A stretch of DNA of 64,000 bases from Thermodesulfomicrobium sp. WS (GTDB lineage Bacteria > Desulfobacterota > Desulfovibrionia > Desulfovibrionales > Desulfomicrobiaceae): NCBI RefSeq assembly GCF_027925145.1, contig NZ_AP027130.1:1116001-1180000 (forward strand), written 5' to 3'. Made by a program: the position numbers and the translations under genes. The notes under the pieces are model-generated. The model was not told where the DNA came from. It saw nothing but the letters and a program-made list of their open reading frames with translations, and ran no database searches. Shown piece after piece: positions 33,181-41,474 of this stretch. Numbering within the stretch: position 1 is the first letter of the stretch; every line of letters begins with the position of its first letter.

Positions 33181-34290
33181 ATGCGTTGGTGGATTGGTAT
33201 CATATTGATTTGTTGGGGACGCATTGCCTGGGGCGCGCCGCAGGAGCTCGATCTGTCCGTCCAGGCTCGCCAAGCCGTGGAGCAGCTGCTCGTGCTGCCA
33301 GCGGCCGAGACTTCGCCGGCCCCGGAAGCGGTGGCGGAAATGGTGCGCTTGGTGCGTTCGCTCCCCGACGACAGCGCCTTTGCATTGCCCAAGCGTGGAG
33401 AGATCTCGGGAGCAGTCTCCGTGTTCACCGTCAACGCCCCGTTTTCCCGGGTGGTGCCGTATGCCTACCATCCGGACGTGCCGTCGTACGCCACCATGCC
33501 GTCGTCCATTCGGTTTCAGGAGTGGACCACGGAGGCGGCCAAGGAGGGGATGCGGCAGTTGGTCAGCGATCTGGGCACCCCACGGGTGGTGCATGGCATC
33601 GAGCGGGAGGTCATCTCCCCCAATTTGGATACCGGCGGATATTATGAGTATATGCAGCACCGGGCCGTGGCCGTGAGTTCGGTTTCCGGAGATCCGGTAC
33701 TTATTTCCGTGGCCTGCCAGGAGCAGCCGTCGTCCGTGGGCAAACGCGGCCTTGTGGTGGGTGAGGACCGCGACTGGAATTACCTCTTTTCCAATACCGT
33801 GGGCCTGGGCGGCCTTTTGGGATGGGTGAAATCCTATATGTACGAAGGGTGTTCCATCGCGGTGTTCGTGCCCGAGGGCGACCGCACCCGGGTGGCTTCC
33901 TTCAAGTGGCTGCGGGCAGGATGGGCGGGGATCAACATGGTGAAGCCCGAACACATCCTGGCGGGCATGCGGCGGTTTGCCGTGGATTTTCGCGCGGTTT
34001 TGGAGTCCCCAAGGCTCCCGCTGCTTGCAGAAGCCATCGCGTTGGCCAAGAAGGTGCGCGCCTTGTCCTCGGACCGCTTGCAGTCCTTGGCGCAGGGCGC
34101 GCTTTCTGCCATGCAGGCCCAGGTGCGCGATCAAACGTTCGCGGCATTGTTGGAAAGCGGAAAATACCGCCACAGCCTCTCGCGCGACGAGCTGGTACGG
34201 CTGGCCTTTTTGGAAATTTGGAAGTGCCGGCTGGGCCGGGCATCGCATACGGCGGACTGCTCAGACGCTGTCCTTGCCGCTTGTCCGTAA
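33181..34290 (+). CDS. Unknown exported protein
   Basis: A 369-residue protein I cannot assign. A signal peptide (WWIGIILICWGRIAWGA, cleavage near residue 19) indicates a periplasmic location. The central part (about 90-260) is mixed alpha/beta with conserved-looking segments (GGYYEYMQHRAVAVSS, VGLGGLLGWVKSYMYEGC), and the C-terminal 110 residues are helical with two Cys pairs at the end. The ATG has GGAG about 10 bases upstream. It is not clearly linked to the Mla operon, from which it is divergent. Confidence 0.7.
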   Translation: MRWWIGIILICWGRIAWGAPQELDLSVQARQAVEQLLVLPAAETSPAPEAVAEMVRLVRSLPDDSAFALPKRGEISGAVSVFTVNAPFSRVVPYAYHPDVPSYATMPSSIRFQEWTTEAAKEGMRQLVSDLGTPRVVHGIEREVISPNLDTGGYYEYMQHRAVAVSSVSGDPVLISVACQEQPSSVGKRGLVVGEDRDWNYLFSNTVGLGGLLGWVKSYMYEGCSIAVFVPEGDRTRVASFKWLRAGWAGINMVKPEHILAGMRRFAVDFRAVLESPRLPLLAEAIALAKKVRALSSDRLQSLAQGALSAMQAQVRDQTFAALLESGKYRHSLSRDELVRLAFLEIWKCRLGRASHTADCSDAVLAACP

Positions 34291-34323
34291 GCGCCAAACC
34301 GGATGCAGCGCCTACGGGGCCCC

Positions 34324-35241
34324 TTATCCGCCGAGGCGCTCGAGGATGCTCGGCACTGGGGTGAGGATGTTCCAGCCCGGGACGTAGTGACTTGCGCCTT
34401 CGGCAACGGCCAAGGCCAGGAGGACAATGGCCCCGAGCCCTGCGGCCCAGAGAGCAACCATGACGAGTTTGTGGCGCATGGGATGCTCGGCGCGGGCAAG
34501 GACGAGTCCCATGAGGGCGCAGCAGGCAAGCAGTCCTGCCGCCGCTACCGCCGGGAAGAAGAGCGGGGGCAGAAAGAGGTTGGCAGTCTTATGATAGGCG
34601 AGAACGACCCAGGCCATCCCTGCGGCGAGGAGCACGGCGGTGCCGGCAACCCACCTTCCCAGCACCTGCGCGCTATAGCGGTAGTAGTCCCGTCCCCAGT
34701 CGTCGGCGTTTCGGCGCAGCACGAGATACAGCGGGCCGCAACAACTGGCGCCAAAAAGGGCCGCCACGGGCCAGAGACTGGCCAGGGCCCAGGGGATGGC
34801 TTCAGGGATGGCGCCGCTCACCAAGAGGATGCCGCCCCAATACCCGTACTTGAGGCACATGTTGGCAGCACACCCTAAGACGATATGCAACCCTCGGCGC
34901 TGGCGGGCAAGGTTCCAGGTGAGCGCCCAGGCCATGGTAAGGCAGGAGCCGGCGGCAGCCAGGATGATGGTCGTCCACGGGAGCATATCTTCTTGGAACC
35001 GGGGTCCAATGCCCGGCATGGCAGCCCAGAGGATCGCCCCCATGCCCGCCCACACGGCCGGGTGGACCACGAGGGCGAGGCGGCTTTGCTGCTGGGCGAG
35101 CCGGAGCGGCAGCGGCCGTTTGCTCACCGCCGCGGCCAGTTCGCTCACCAGGGCGATGATGGGGGCGCCCCAAAAGAGGGCAGCCGCGAGGACGACGACA
35201 GGAAGAAGCAGGAGAGTCCAGGTGGTGAGGACAACGGTCAT
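34324..35241 (-). CDS. Unknown polytopic membrane protein
   Basis: A 305-residue protein with about eight predicted helices spread over its length and a cytoplasmic-looking RLAQQQSRLAL loop. No motif is recognised. The ATG at 35241 has AAGGA at a suitable distance; an ATG at 35250 is too close to the site. An open frame continues far upstream antisense to the CNNM-like gene but is a shadow. It is divergent from that gene across 90 bases and converges on the unknown exported protein. Confidence 0.72.
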   Translation of the reverse strand: MTVVLTTWTLLLLPVVVLAAALFWGAPIIALVSELAAAVSKRPLPLRLAQQQSRLALVVHPAVWAGMGAILWAAMPGIGPRFQEDMLPWTTIILAAAGSCLTMAWALTWNLARQRRGLHIVLGCAANMCLKYGYWGGILLVSGAIPEAIPWALASLWPVAALFGASCCGPLYLVLRRNADDWGRDYYRYSAQVLGRWVAGTAVLLAAGMAWVVLAYHKTANLFLPPLFFPAVAAAGLLACCALMGLVLARAEHPMRHKLVMVALWAAGLGAIVLLALAVAEGASHYVPGWNILTPVPSILERLGG

Positions 35242-35331
35242 GGCAGGCATCCTTACAGAAAAAGTCGAAGTGCTGGCGGGTCTTGTGCCGCAAAGGCGGC
35301 CGCGGGGCAAGATGGCCCCAAGGAGGCGGGC

Positions 35332-36363
35332 GTGGTGGCATTGGTGATCACGGTGGTCTTGGTGGCGGGGGTGTCCGCATTGTGTTCCTTGGCGGAAGCC
35401 GCCCTGTACGCAGTCCCGTGGAGCTATATCGAAGGACTGCGGCACCAGAAACGTTCGGCGGGAGAGGTGCTCTACCGCCTGCGCACCCATATCGATCGAC
35501 CCATTACCGCGATCTTGACGCTCAATACGGTGGCCAATACCGCAGGCGCGGCCGTGGCTGGGGCCGTGGCCGGAGAAGTGCTCGGGGAGCAATGGCTGTG
35601 GGCTTTTTCCACAGGATTTACCCTGCTCATCCTGCTCCTTTCCGAGGTAGTGCCCAAAACCATCGGCGTGACCCATTGTCGGGCCACGGCTACGGTGCTG
35701 GCACCGTTGGTGGCCGGGCTCACGGTCCTGCTGCGGCCGTGGATTTTTCTCGTGCAAGGGGTCGTGCGCTGGATTCAAGGCGGTAGTCATCACGGACCGC
35801 TGGCCACCGAAGAAGACCTTGTGGCCATGATCCACCTCTCCCGCCAGGCCGGGGTCATTCGCCCGTACGAAGAGTCTTCGTTGCGCAACATCTTGGCCTT
35901 GGACCGCAAGACCGTGGCCGACATCATGACCCCGCGCCTGGTGATCTTTTCGCTCCCGGTGGATTTGACCGTGGATGAGGCTTGGCGTAAGGGCGCCCCG
36001 TGGCCGCATAGTCGGGTACCGGTGTATGCAGGCAGCGATCCCGAAGATATTGTCGGATTGGTATACCGCCGGGAAGTGCTCCAGGCCCTGGCCGAAGACA
36101 AACACCACCTGCCGCTCGTCAACCTCGTCCGGCCGGTGGAGTTCGTGCCGGAAGGAATGCATCTGGACCGTTTGCTCGTCCGCTTCTTGGAAAGCCGCAC
36201 CCATCTTATGGTGGTGCTCGACGAATACGGCGGGGTGTCCGGCGTGGTGAGTCTGGAAGACGTGCTCGAAGAGATTCTCGGCAAGGAAATTGTGGACGAG
36301 ACCGATCAGGTGGCGGACATGCAGGAGCTGGCGCGGCGCCGGCGTAAGGTCCGGCCTTCATGA
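35332..36363 (+). CDS. CNNM/CorC-like membrane protein with DUF21 and CBS pair
   Basis: A 343-residue protein of the hemolysin/CNNM family, associated with Mg/Co homeostasis. DUF21 with four helices spans about 1-180, followed by two CBS domains (about 195-325: DIMTPRLVIFSL and a second containing HLMVVLDEYGGVSGVVSLEDVLEEILG). The usual C-terminal CorC/HlyC domain is absent. The start is a GTG (35332) behind AAGGAGG; a second GTG follows. Its TGA overlaps an upstream ATG of the ccmE frame, making it the first gene of the ccm transcript. Confidence 0.87.
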   Translation: MVALVITVVLVAGVSALCSLAEAALYAVPWSYIEGLRHQKRSAGEVLYRLRTHIDRPITAILTLNTVANTAGAAVAGAVAGEVLGEQWLWAFSTGFTLLILLLSEVVPKTIGVTHCRATATVLAPLVAGLTVLLRPWIFLVQGVVRWIQGGSHHGPLATEEDLVAMIHLSRQAGVIRPYEESSLRNILALDRKTVADIMTPRLVIFSLPVDLTVDEAWRKGAPWPHSRVPVYAGSDPEDIVGLVYRREVLQALAEDKHHLPLVNLVRPVEFVPEGMHLDRLLVRFLESRTHLMVVLDEYGGVSGVVSLEDVLEEILGKEIVDETDQVADMQELARRRRKVRPS

Positions 36364-36371
36364 GGAGAACA

Positions 36372-36809
36372 ATGCTCAAGGCAAGACAAGGATGGATGTA
36401 CGCAGTGGCCTTTGCCCTGGTGGCGGCAGGGGTCGGCTACTTGGTGGTGAGCGGGATTTCTCAGGAAAAGATGTATTTTCTCAATGTCCGTGAGGCGCTG
36501 GCCATGCCTGCCGGCCAGAGCCATCCGGCGCGGCTCTTTGGGCTGGTGCTCGCCGAAGGTCTGGATCGTCCGGCAAGCGGCCTGGGGGCGAATTTCGTGC
36601 TCCAGGACAAAGACGACCCCAGCCAGCGGCTCCTGGTGCGCTATTCGGGTGCCGTTCCAGACACCTTCAAGCCCGGCGTGGAAGTCATTGTGGAGGGCAC
36701 ACTTTCGGGCACGACCTTCGATGCCACGGTGCTCATGACCAAATGCCCATCCAAGTATCAGAAAGATGAACAGGGCCGCATGCGGCCGCCGGGATATACC
36801 GGTTCCTAA
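36372..36809 (+). CDS. ccmE: Cytochrome c maturation heme chaperone CcmE (Cys variant)
   Basis: Membrane-tethered periplasmic heme chaperone of System I. The 145 residues comprise one N-terminal helix and an OB-fold domain (LFGLVLAEGL, NFVLQDKD, LLVRYSGAVPDTFKPG, VIVEGTL). The heme-attachment site is C125-P-S-K-Y129 instead of His-x3-Tyr. This CX3Y form was reported for Desulfovibrio in a Ccm system lacking CcmG and CcmH. ATG 36372 has GAGGAG at good spacing; ATG 36360 overlapping the previous stop is weaker. Confidence 0.95.
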   Translation: MLKARQGWMYAVAFALVAAGVGYLVVSGISQEKMYFLNVREALAMPAGQSHPARLFGLVLAEGLDRPASGLGANFVLQDKDDPSQRLLVRYSGAVPDTFKPGVEVIVEGTLSGTTFDATVLMTKCPSKYQKDEQGRMRPPGYTGS

Positions 36810-36819
36810 TGGAGGTTTC

Positions 36820-38688
36820 ATGCACGCCGTATGCTTTGTGCTCCTTTTCGCCTGTCTGGTGGGCGGGATCTATGTGGCCGTGACCTCGGCCTTGCGCCTT
36901 GCCGCGGGGGAGACGGTCTCTCTCACCGTGCTCGAGCGGTCCCAGACGGCGTTGGCCGCCGTGGCGCTCTTGGTGTCGCTGGTGCTCGTGTACGCCTTGG
37001 CTATTCGGGACTTTTCTTTTGTGTACGTGCGCGACTACACGGACACCTTTTTGCCGCTCTTCTACGCCGTGACCGCGTTTTGGGCGGGCCAGGACGGCTC
37101 GTTTTTGTTCTGGTATGTGGCCCTGGCGGTGATGGGCATGGTGGTCGCCCGCACGGAGGGCTACCGGAGCCTGAGTGAGCCGGGCAAGGTCCTCTTTTGG
37201 CTCTTTTACCTCGCGGTGGAACTCTTTTTTCTCTATGCCTTGACCGGCCCGAGCAATCCGTTTCTGCGTTTGGACCCGGCGCCCAAGCAGGGCAATGGTC
37301 TCAATCCACTGCTGCAAAATCCCGGCATGATCTTCCATCCGCCGCTGCTCTTTTTAGGATACGCGGCCTATACCGTGCCGGCATGCATGGCCGTGGCCGG
37401 AGCCTTGGCCGGGGATCGGGGTTGGATCTTTGCCATGCGCAATTGGAATCTGGCGGCCTGGAGCTTTCTTTCCGCAGGCATCGCTTTGGGGGCCTGGTGG
37501 TCCTACATGGAGCTGGGCTGGGGCGGATACTGGGCCTGGGATCCGGTGGAAAACGCCTCACTCATCCCGTGGCTTGCGGGCACAGCTTTTCTCCATACCG
37601 CGGTGGCGGGGCGCAGTGGTGCCCTTTTTCGCACCAATGTCTTTCTCGCGTGGATCACCGTGCTGTTGTGCTTTTTTGCCACCTTCGTGGTGCGCAGCGG
37701 CATGATCGAGTCGCTGCATGCCTTTGGGGGCAGTCGCATGGGGGTACCGCTTTTGGTGCTGCTGCTCTTGGGGATCGGGTGGACCGTATACGTGACCCTA
37801 CGGACCCCGTCCGGCGCCCCCACCGATGAGACCATCTGGAATCGGCCGGGGATGCTCTTTGTGGCGGCCTGGCTTTTGGTGGGCATGGCGGTGGTCGTAC
37901 TCGTGGGGGTCACCTGGCCGCTTTTGAGCGGTTTGTGGAGTACTTCCACCCAGGGCTTGGGTGCGGACTTTTACAACCGCGCCTGTCTTCCCTTGGGGGC
38001 TGGCCTCATGCTGCTCATGGCCGTGTGTCCTTGGTTTGCCCAGAAGATCGGCATCGCGGACCGGGTGGGCCTTGGGGTGGTGCTCTTTTCCGGACTCTTG
38101 GGCGCGGCTGGGATGCTCCTCGCGGGCTACCGGCATCCTTTGGCCGTGGTCGGCGGCCTTGGCGGTTTCATGACCATTGCCTGCGTGCTCATGGTCTTTG
38201 TGCGTCGCCCCCAATGGTTGCGCTCCCGGGCGCTTCTCGGGGCGTACGGAGTGCACTTGGGCATGGGACTCATTGCCGTGGGGATCGCTTTTTCTGCGGC
38301 CTACAAGACCGAAGTGGAAGTGGAACTCGCCCGCGGCGGGGAGGCCGTTTTGGGGGAGTACCGCTTTGTGTATGAGGAATTGCTCCACGATCACGACGGC
38401 CCGGTGGAGCGCCACACTGCGCGGGTGCGGGTGTGGCGGGACGGTCGCGAGCTTGGCGTCGTGGTGCCAGAAAAGCGCTTGTATCCGAACTTCCGCCAGA
38501 GCTTCGCGGAAGTGTCGGTGATCCCGTCCTTGGGGAGGGAGGTATACGCGAGCCTTCTGGGCTTTGACGAGGCCGAGAAGGCAAGCTTCAAGTTCAGCCT
38601 CCAGCCGTTGGTGAATTGGATTTGGATCGGCTCTACCTTGGCGTGTGTGGCCGCATTCATGGCCATGCGCCGCACGCGGCAGTCATGA
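36820..38688 (+). CDS. ccmF: Cytochrome c heme lyase subunit CcmF
   Basis: Integral membrane heme lyase component of 622 residues with about 14 helices. The heme-handling WWD domain is GWGGYWAWDPVENASLIPW (about residue 228), flanked by conserved His in MIFHPPLLFLGY and HTAVA. A periplasmic domain precedes the last helix. The ATG has GGAGG at 8 bases. The stop overlaps the ccmA start (ATGA). Confidence 0.96.
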   Translation: MHAVCFVLLFACLVGGIYVAVTSALRLAAGETVSLTVLERSQTALAAVALLVSLVLVYALAIRDFSFVYVRDYTDTFLPLFYAVTAFWAGQDGSFLFWYVALAVMGMVVARTEGYRSLSEPGKVLFWLFYLAVELFFLYALTGPSNPFLRLDPAPKQGNGLNPLLQNPGMIFHPPLLFLGYAAYTVPACMAVAGALAGDRGWIFAMRNWNLAAWSFLSAGIALGAWWSYMELGWGGYWAWDPVENASLIPWLAGTAFLHTAVAGRSGALFRTNVFLAWITVLLCFFATFVVRSGMIESLHAFGGSRMGVPLLVLLLLGIGWTVYVTLRTPSGAPTDETIWNRPGMLFVAAWLLVGMAVVVLVGVTWPLLSGLWSTSTQGLGADFYNRACLPLGAGLMLLMAVCPWFAQKIGIADRVGLGVVLFSGLLGAAGMLLAGYRHPLAVVGGLGGFMTIACVLMVFVRRPQWLRSRALLGAYGVHLGMGLIAVGIAFSAAYKTEVEVELARGGEAVLGEYRFVYEELLHDHDGPVERHTARVRVWRDGRELGVVVPEKRLYPNFRQSFAEVSVIPSLGREVYASLLGFDEAEKASFKFSLQPLVNWIWIGSTLACVAAFMAMRRTRQS

Positions 38689-39338
38689 AGCCACTGCTTT
38701 GGGCAGAAGATCTCGCCCACGGCTATGGGGACCGCTGGGTGTTTCAGGGGGTCGGCGTTCGCGTGTGCGCGGGCGAGGTCCTGCTCGTGGTCGGCCCCAA
38801 TGGGGCCGGCAAGTCCACCCTGCTGGCGCTTTTGGCGGGCCTCATGGCGCCGCGCCACGGCGTGGTGCACAGTCAGGTGGGCCCAGAGGCCATGGCCATG
38901 ATGGGCCATGGCACGTACGTGTATGGCTCCTTGACTGCCCTGGAAAACCTGCGCTTTTGGGCTCGGCTGTATGGACTTCCGGCGGACGAATCCACCCTGG
39001 AGGCAGTGCTGGGGCGGGTCGGCCTTGCGCAGTGGGCCATGGAGCCCGCGGGGACGTTTTCTCGGGGCATGGCCCAGCGGTTGTCGCTGGCGCGGGTCAT
39101 TCTGCTCGCCCCGCGCCTGGTGTTTTTGGATGAACCCGCCACTGGGCTGGACATGGCTTCGGTCGCGCTCCTCCACCGAGAGATTCAGTCCCTTCGCCAA
39201 AGCGGCGCGGCCGTGGTGTGGGTGTCGCACGACGTGGCGCGGGATCTTCCCTTGGCGACGTCGGTGCTCCACTTGCGCGGGGGACGCGTCCACTACCTCG
39301 GTCCGGCCGGGGATTTTGCGGGGGAGTCGGTATGCTGA
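38685..39338 (+). CDS. ccmA: Heme exporter ATPase CcmA
   Basis: A 217-residue ABC ATPase: Walker A GPNGAGKST, signature FSRGMAQRLSLARVIL, Walker B LVFLDEPATGLD and switch WVSHD. With CcmB and CcmC it releases holo-CcmE for the lyase. It overlaps ccmF by 4 bases and ccmB by 7. Confidence 0.95.
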   Translation: MKPLLWAEDLAHGYGDRWVFQGVGVRVCAGEVLLVVGPNGAGKSTLLALLAGLMAPRHGVVHSQVGPEAMAMMGHGTYVYGSLTALENLRFWARLYGLPADESTLEAVLGRVGLAQWAMEPAGTFSRGMAQRLSLARVILLAPRLVFLDEPATGLDMASVALLHREIQSLRQSGAAVVWVSHDVARDLPLATSVLHLRGGRVHYLGPAGDFAGESVC

Positions 39339-39988
39339 GGTCCGCTGCGGCGGTCATGGCCAAGGACGCCCGCCTCGTTTTGGCTCGGGGGGCGCATGTG
39401 GCCCAACCGATCCTCTTGGGTCTGCTTTTGGTCTTTGGCTTCAGCCTTTCCGCGCCCCCTGGCGAGCGCTTCAGCCCCCAGGACGCCATGGCTCTTTTTT
39501 GGCTGGCCTCGGTATTTGCGAGTATCTTGCAGAGTTCTACCCTCTTTCGTCTGGAAGAGGAAAACGGCGTGCTCACGGCCTTGCTCCTTGCGCCGATTGC
39601 GCCGCAAAGTTTTTGGCTGGCCAAGGCCGTGGTGGGCTTGGTGCTTCTGGGGGGGTGTCAGCTCGTCTTCTTTCCCGCGGCGGCGGTCTTTTTGGGCGTG
39701 GCCATGGGGAACTGGGAGATGGTGCCCTTGATCCTGGCCGTGGACGTGGGGCTATGCCTTGTGGGCGCGCTTTTGGGGGCGCTCAGCCAAGGGGCACGGG
39801 ACACCCTGCTTACGGTGATCGTATTTCCCTTGCAGATGCCCTTGATCCTTGCCGGCATTCGGGGCGGGGCCATGGTGCTGGCCGGGGAGGCTGGCGTCGG
39901 GCAGTGGCTGGGGCTCGCTTTGGCCTTTGACGCCGTGTTTTTGGGCGTGGCCTTGATCCTCTTTCCTTTTGTTTTGCGAGGTCGGTAG
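39332..39988 (+). CDS. ccmB: Heme exporter permease CcmB
   Basis: A 218-residue CcmB family protein with six helices; typical segments are FSPQDAMALFWLASVFASIL and FRLEEENGVLTALLLAP. It overlaps ccmA by 7 bases and abuts ccmC with no gap. Confidence 0.93.
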   Translation: MLRSAAAVMAKDARLVLARGAHVAQPILLGLLLVFGFSLSAPPGERFSPQDAMALFWLASVFASILQSSTLFRLEEENGVLTALLLAPIAPQSFWLAKAVVGLVLLGGCQLVFFPAAAVFLGVAMGNWEMVPLILAVDVGLCLVGALLGALSQGARDTLLTVIVFPLQMPLILAGIRGGAMVLAGEAGVGQWLGLALAFDAVFLGVALILFPFVLRGR

Positions 39989-40666
39989 ATGGGCCGGTGG
40001 AATCTCGTGGCTGCCGTGGCAGGCGGAGTGGGCCTGGCAGTGGCCCAATGGGCGGTCTGGGTGTATGCGCCGCTGGAGGCGGTCATGGGTGTGGTGCAGA
40101 AGATCTTCTATCTCCACGTGCCCTTGGCCTGGTGGGCGTTTGTGTGCTTTTTCGGGGTGTTTGCGGCAAGCATTGGCGTGCTGTGGAAGAAGAGGGCTTG
40201 GTGTCACGTGCTGGCTGGCGTGCTGGCGGAGGTCGGCGTGCTTTTGGCGGGCCTGGCCTTGGTGACTGGGGCGCTCTGGGGCCGGGCGGCGTGGAACACG
40301 TGGTGGACGTGGGACCCCCGGCTGACCACGACGCTGGTATTGTGGTTCGTGTATGCGGGGTACTTGGCCCTGCGCGCCTCGGATCTTGGAAGCCGCGGCC
40401 CGGTGATCTGTGCGGTGCTGGGCATCGTGGCCTTTGTGGATGTCCCGTTGGTGTTCGTGTCCGCGCGGCTGTGGCGCTCCATCCACCCGGTGGTGCTCGC
40501 CCAAGGCGGTGGAATGGAACCGGAGATGTGGGTTGCCTTGGTGGTCCATGGTCTGGCCTTTGGACTTTTGGTGGCGGCCTTGGTCCTGGCGCGGTTTCGG
40601 CTGGCCATGGTGGCGGCGCGCGTCTCGCGCATCGCCCGTGCCCGGCTGGAGCGCCGCGAAGCCTAG
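39989..40666 (+). CDS. ccmC: Heme delivery protein CcmC
   Basis: A 225-residue protein with six helices and the WWD motif WNTWWTWDPRLTTTL (about residue 106), plus conserved His in FYLHVPLAWW and WRSIHPVV. It loads heme on CcmE. Confidence 0.95.
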   Translation: MGRWNLVAAVAGGVGLAVAQWAVWVYAPLEAVMGVVQKIFYLHVPLAWWAFVCFFGVFAASIGVLWKKRAWCHVLAGVLAEVGVLLAGLALVTGALWGRAAWNTWWTWDPRLTTTLVLWFVYAGYLALRASDLGSRGPVICAVLGIVAFVDVPLVFVSARLWRSIHPVVLAQGGGMEPEMWVALVVHGLAFGLLVAALVLARFRLAMVAARVSRIARARLERREA

Positions 40667-40691
40667 TTCTGGAGCGAGACGAGGAGGTTTT

Positions 40692-40814
40692 ATGGAATAT
40701 GTGGTGCTGGCCCATGGGGCGGTGTGGTTGGCGCTGGCGGCGTACGTCACGGGATTGGTGGTGGCGTTGCGGCGCCTCGAGCAGCGCCTTGCGCGTTTGG
40801 AGCGGCAATCATGA
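40692..40814 (+). CDS. ccmD: Small CcmD-like membrane protein
   Basis: A 40-residue protein: one helix (about 5-26, ending GLVVALRR) followed by a basic LEQRLARLERQ amphipathic tail, the normal layout of CcmD, which releases holo-CcmE from CcmABC. It has a strong GAGGAGG (40681-40687) before the ATG and overlaps the TPR gene by ATGA. Position between ccmC and the TPR gene supports the call. Confidence 0.8.
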   Translation: MEYVVLAHGAVWLALAAYVTGLVVALRRLEQRLARLERQS

Positions 40815-41386
40815 ACCGGGCCGTGGCCATGGGAGGGCGGTTCGCCCTGGCAGTGGCGGTACTCATTGGTTTGGCCGCCTTGGCCTACCGGGTGGAGCAT
40901 CCTTCCATCGTGGTGCATGAAGAGCGGCGCTCCGTGAACCAAGGCATGGGCGATATGGCCGAGGTCTCCGCCCTCATGGAGCGCTTGCAGGCCAACCCCG
41001 AAGACCAGGATGCCATGCGGCATTTGGGCATGCTCTTTATGCAGATGGGCGCTTGGGCGCGGGCCATGAGTTTTTGGGACATGCTCCTTGGCAAGGTCCC
41101 AGAAGACCTGGAAGCCCTCAATCAAAAAGGGGTGTGTTTGTTCCAATTGGGGCGTCATCCGGAGGCTGCGGAGGTCTTTTCCCGCATGCTGCAGGTGGAT
41201 GCCCAAAATCCCCACGCCCACTACAATCTTGGCGTGCTCTATGCCTATTACCTCAACGCCACGGATACGGCCCGTGGGCATTTTGAGGCCGTGGTTCGTG
41301 GTCCCGACGCTCGCTTGGCGGCGCAGGCCAAAGAAGATCTCGCGGCCTTGGGGGCGGAAAACGCTTTGACACCGCAAAGTCGCTGA
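40811..41386 (+). CDS. TPR-repeat protein of the ccm cluster (CcmI/NrfG-like)
   Basis: A 191-residue protein with an N-terminal membrane anchor (about 8-27) and three TPR repeats (about 58-160; AMRHLGMLFMQMGAWARAM, ALNQKGVCLFQLGRHPEAAEVF, AHYNLGVLYAYYL). In System I, CcmI- or NrfG-type TPR domains present apocytochromes. It is the last gene of the ccm run; no CcmG or CcmH lies beside it. Confidence 0.82.
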   Translation: MNRAVAMGGRFALAVAVLIGLAALAYRVEHPSIVVHEERRSVNQGMGDMAEVSALMERLQANPEDQDAMRHLGMLFMQMGAWARAMSFWDMLLGKVPEDLEALNQKGVCLFQLGRHPEAAEVFSRMLQVDAQNPHAHYNLGVLYAYYLNATDTARGHFEAVVRGPDARLAAQAKEDLAALGAENALTPQSR

Positions 41387-41474
41387 TGGTAGAGAAAGCA
41401 AATACCACGGTTTTTCCGCCGTCTTGGCGACGTATGGTTTTCTCCCTAACCTAAATCTGTGCATGGAGGTTCGG

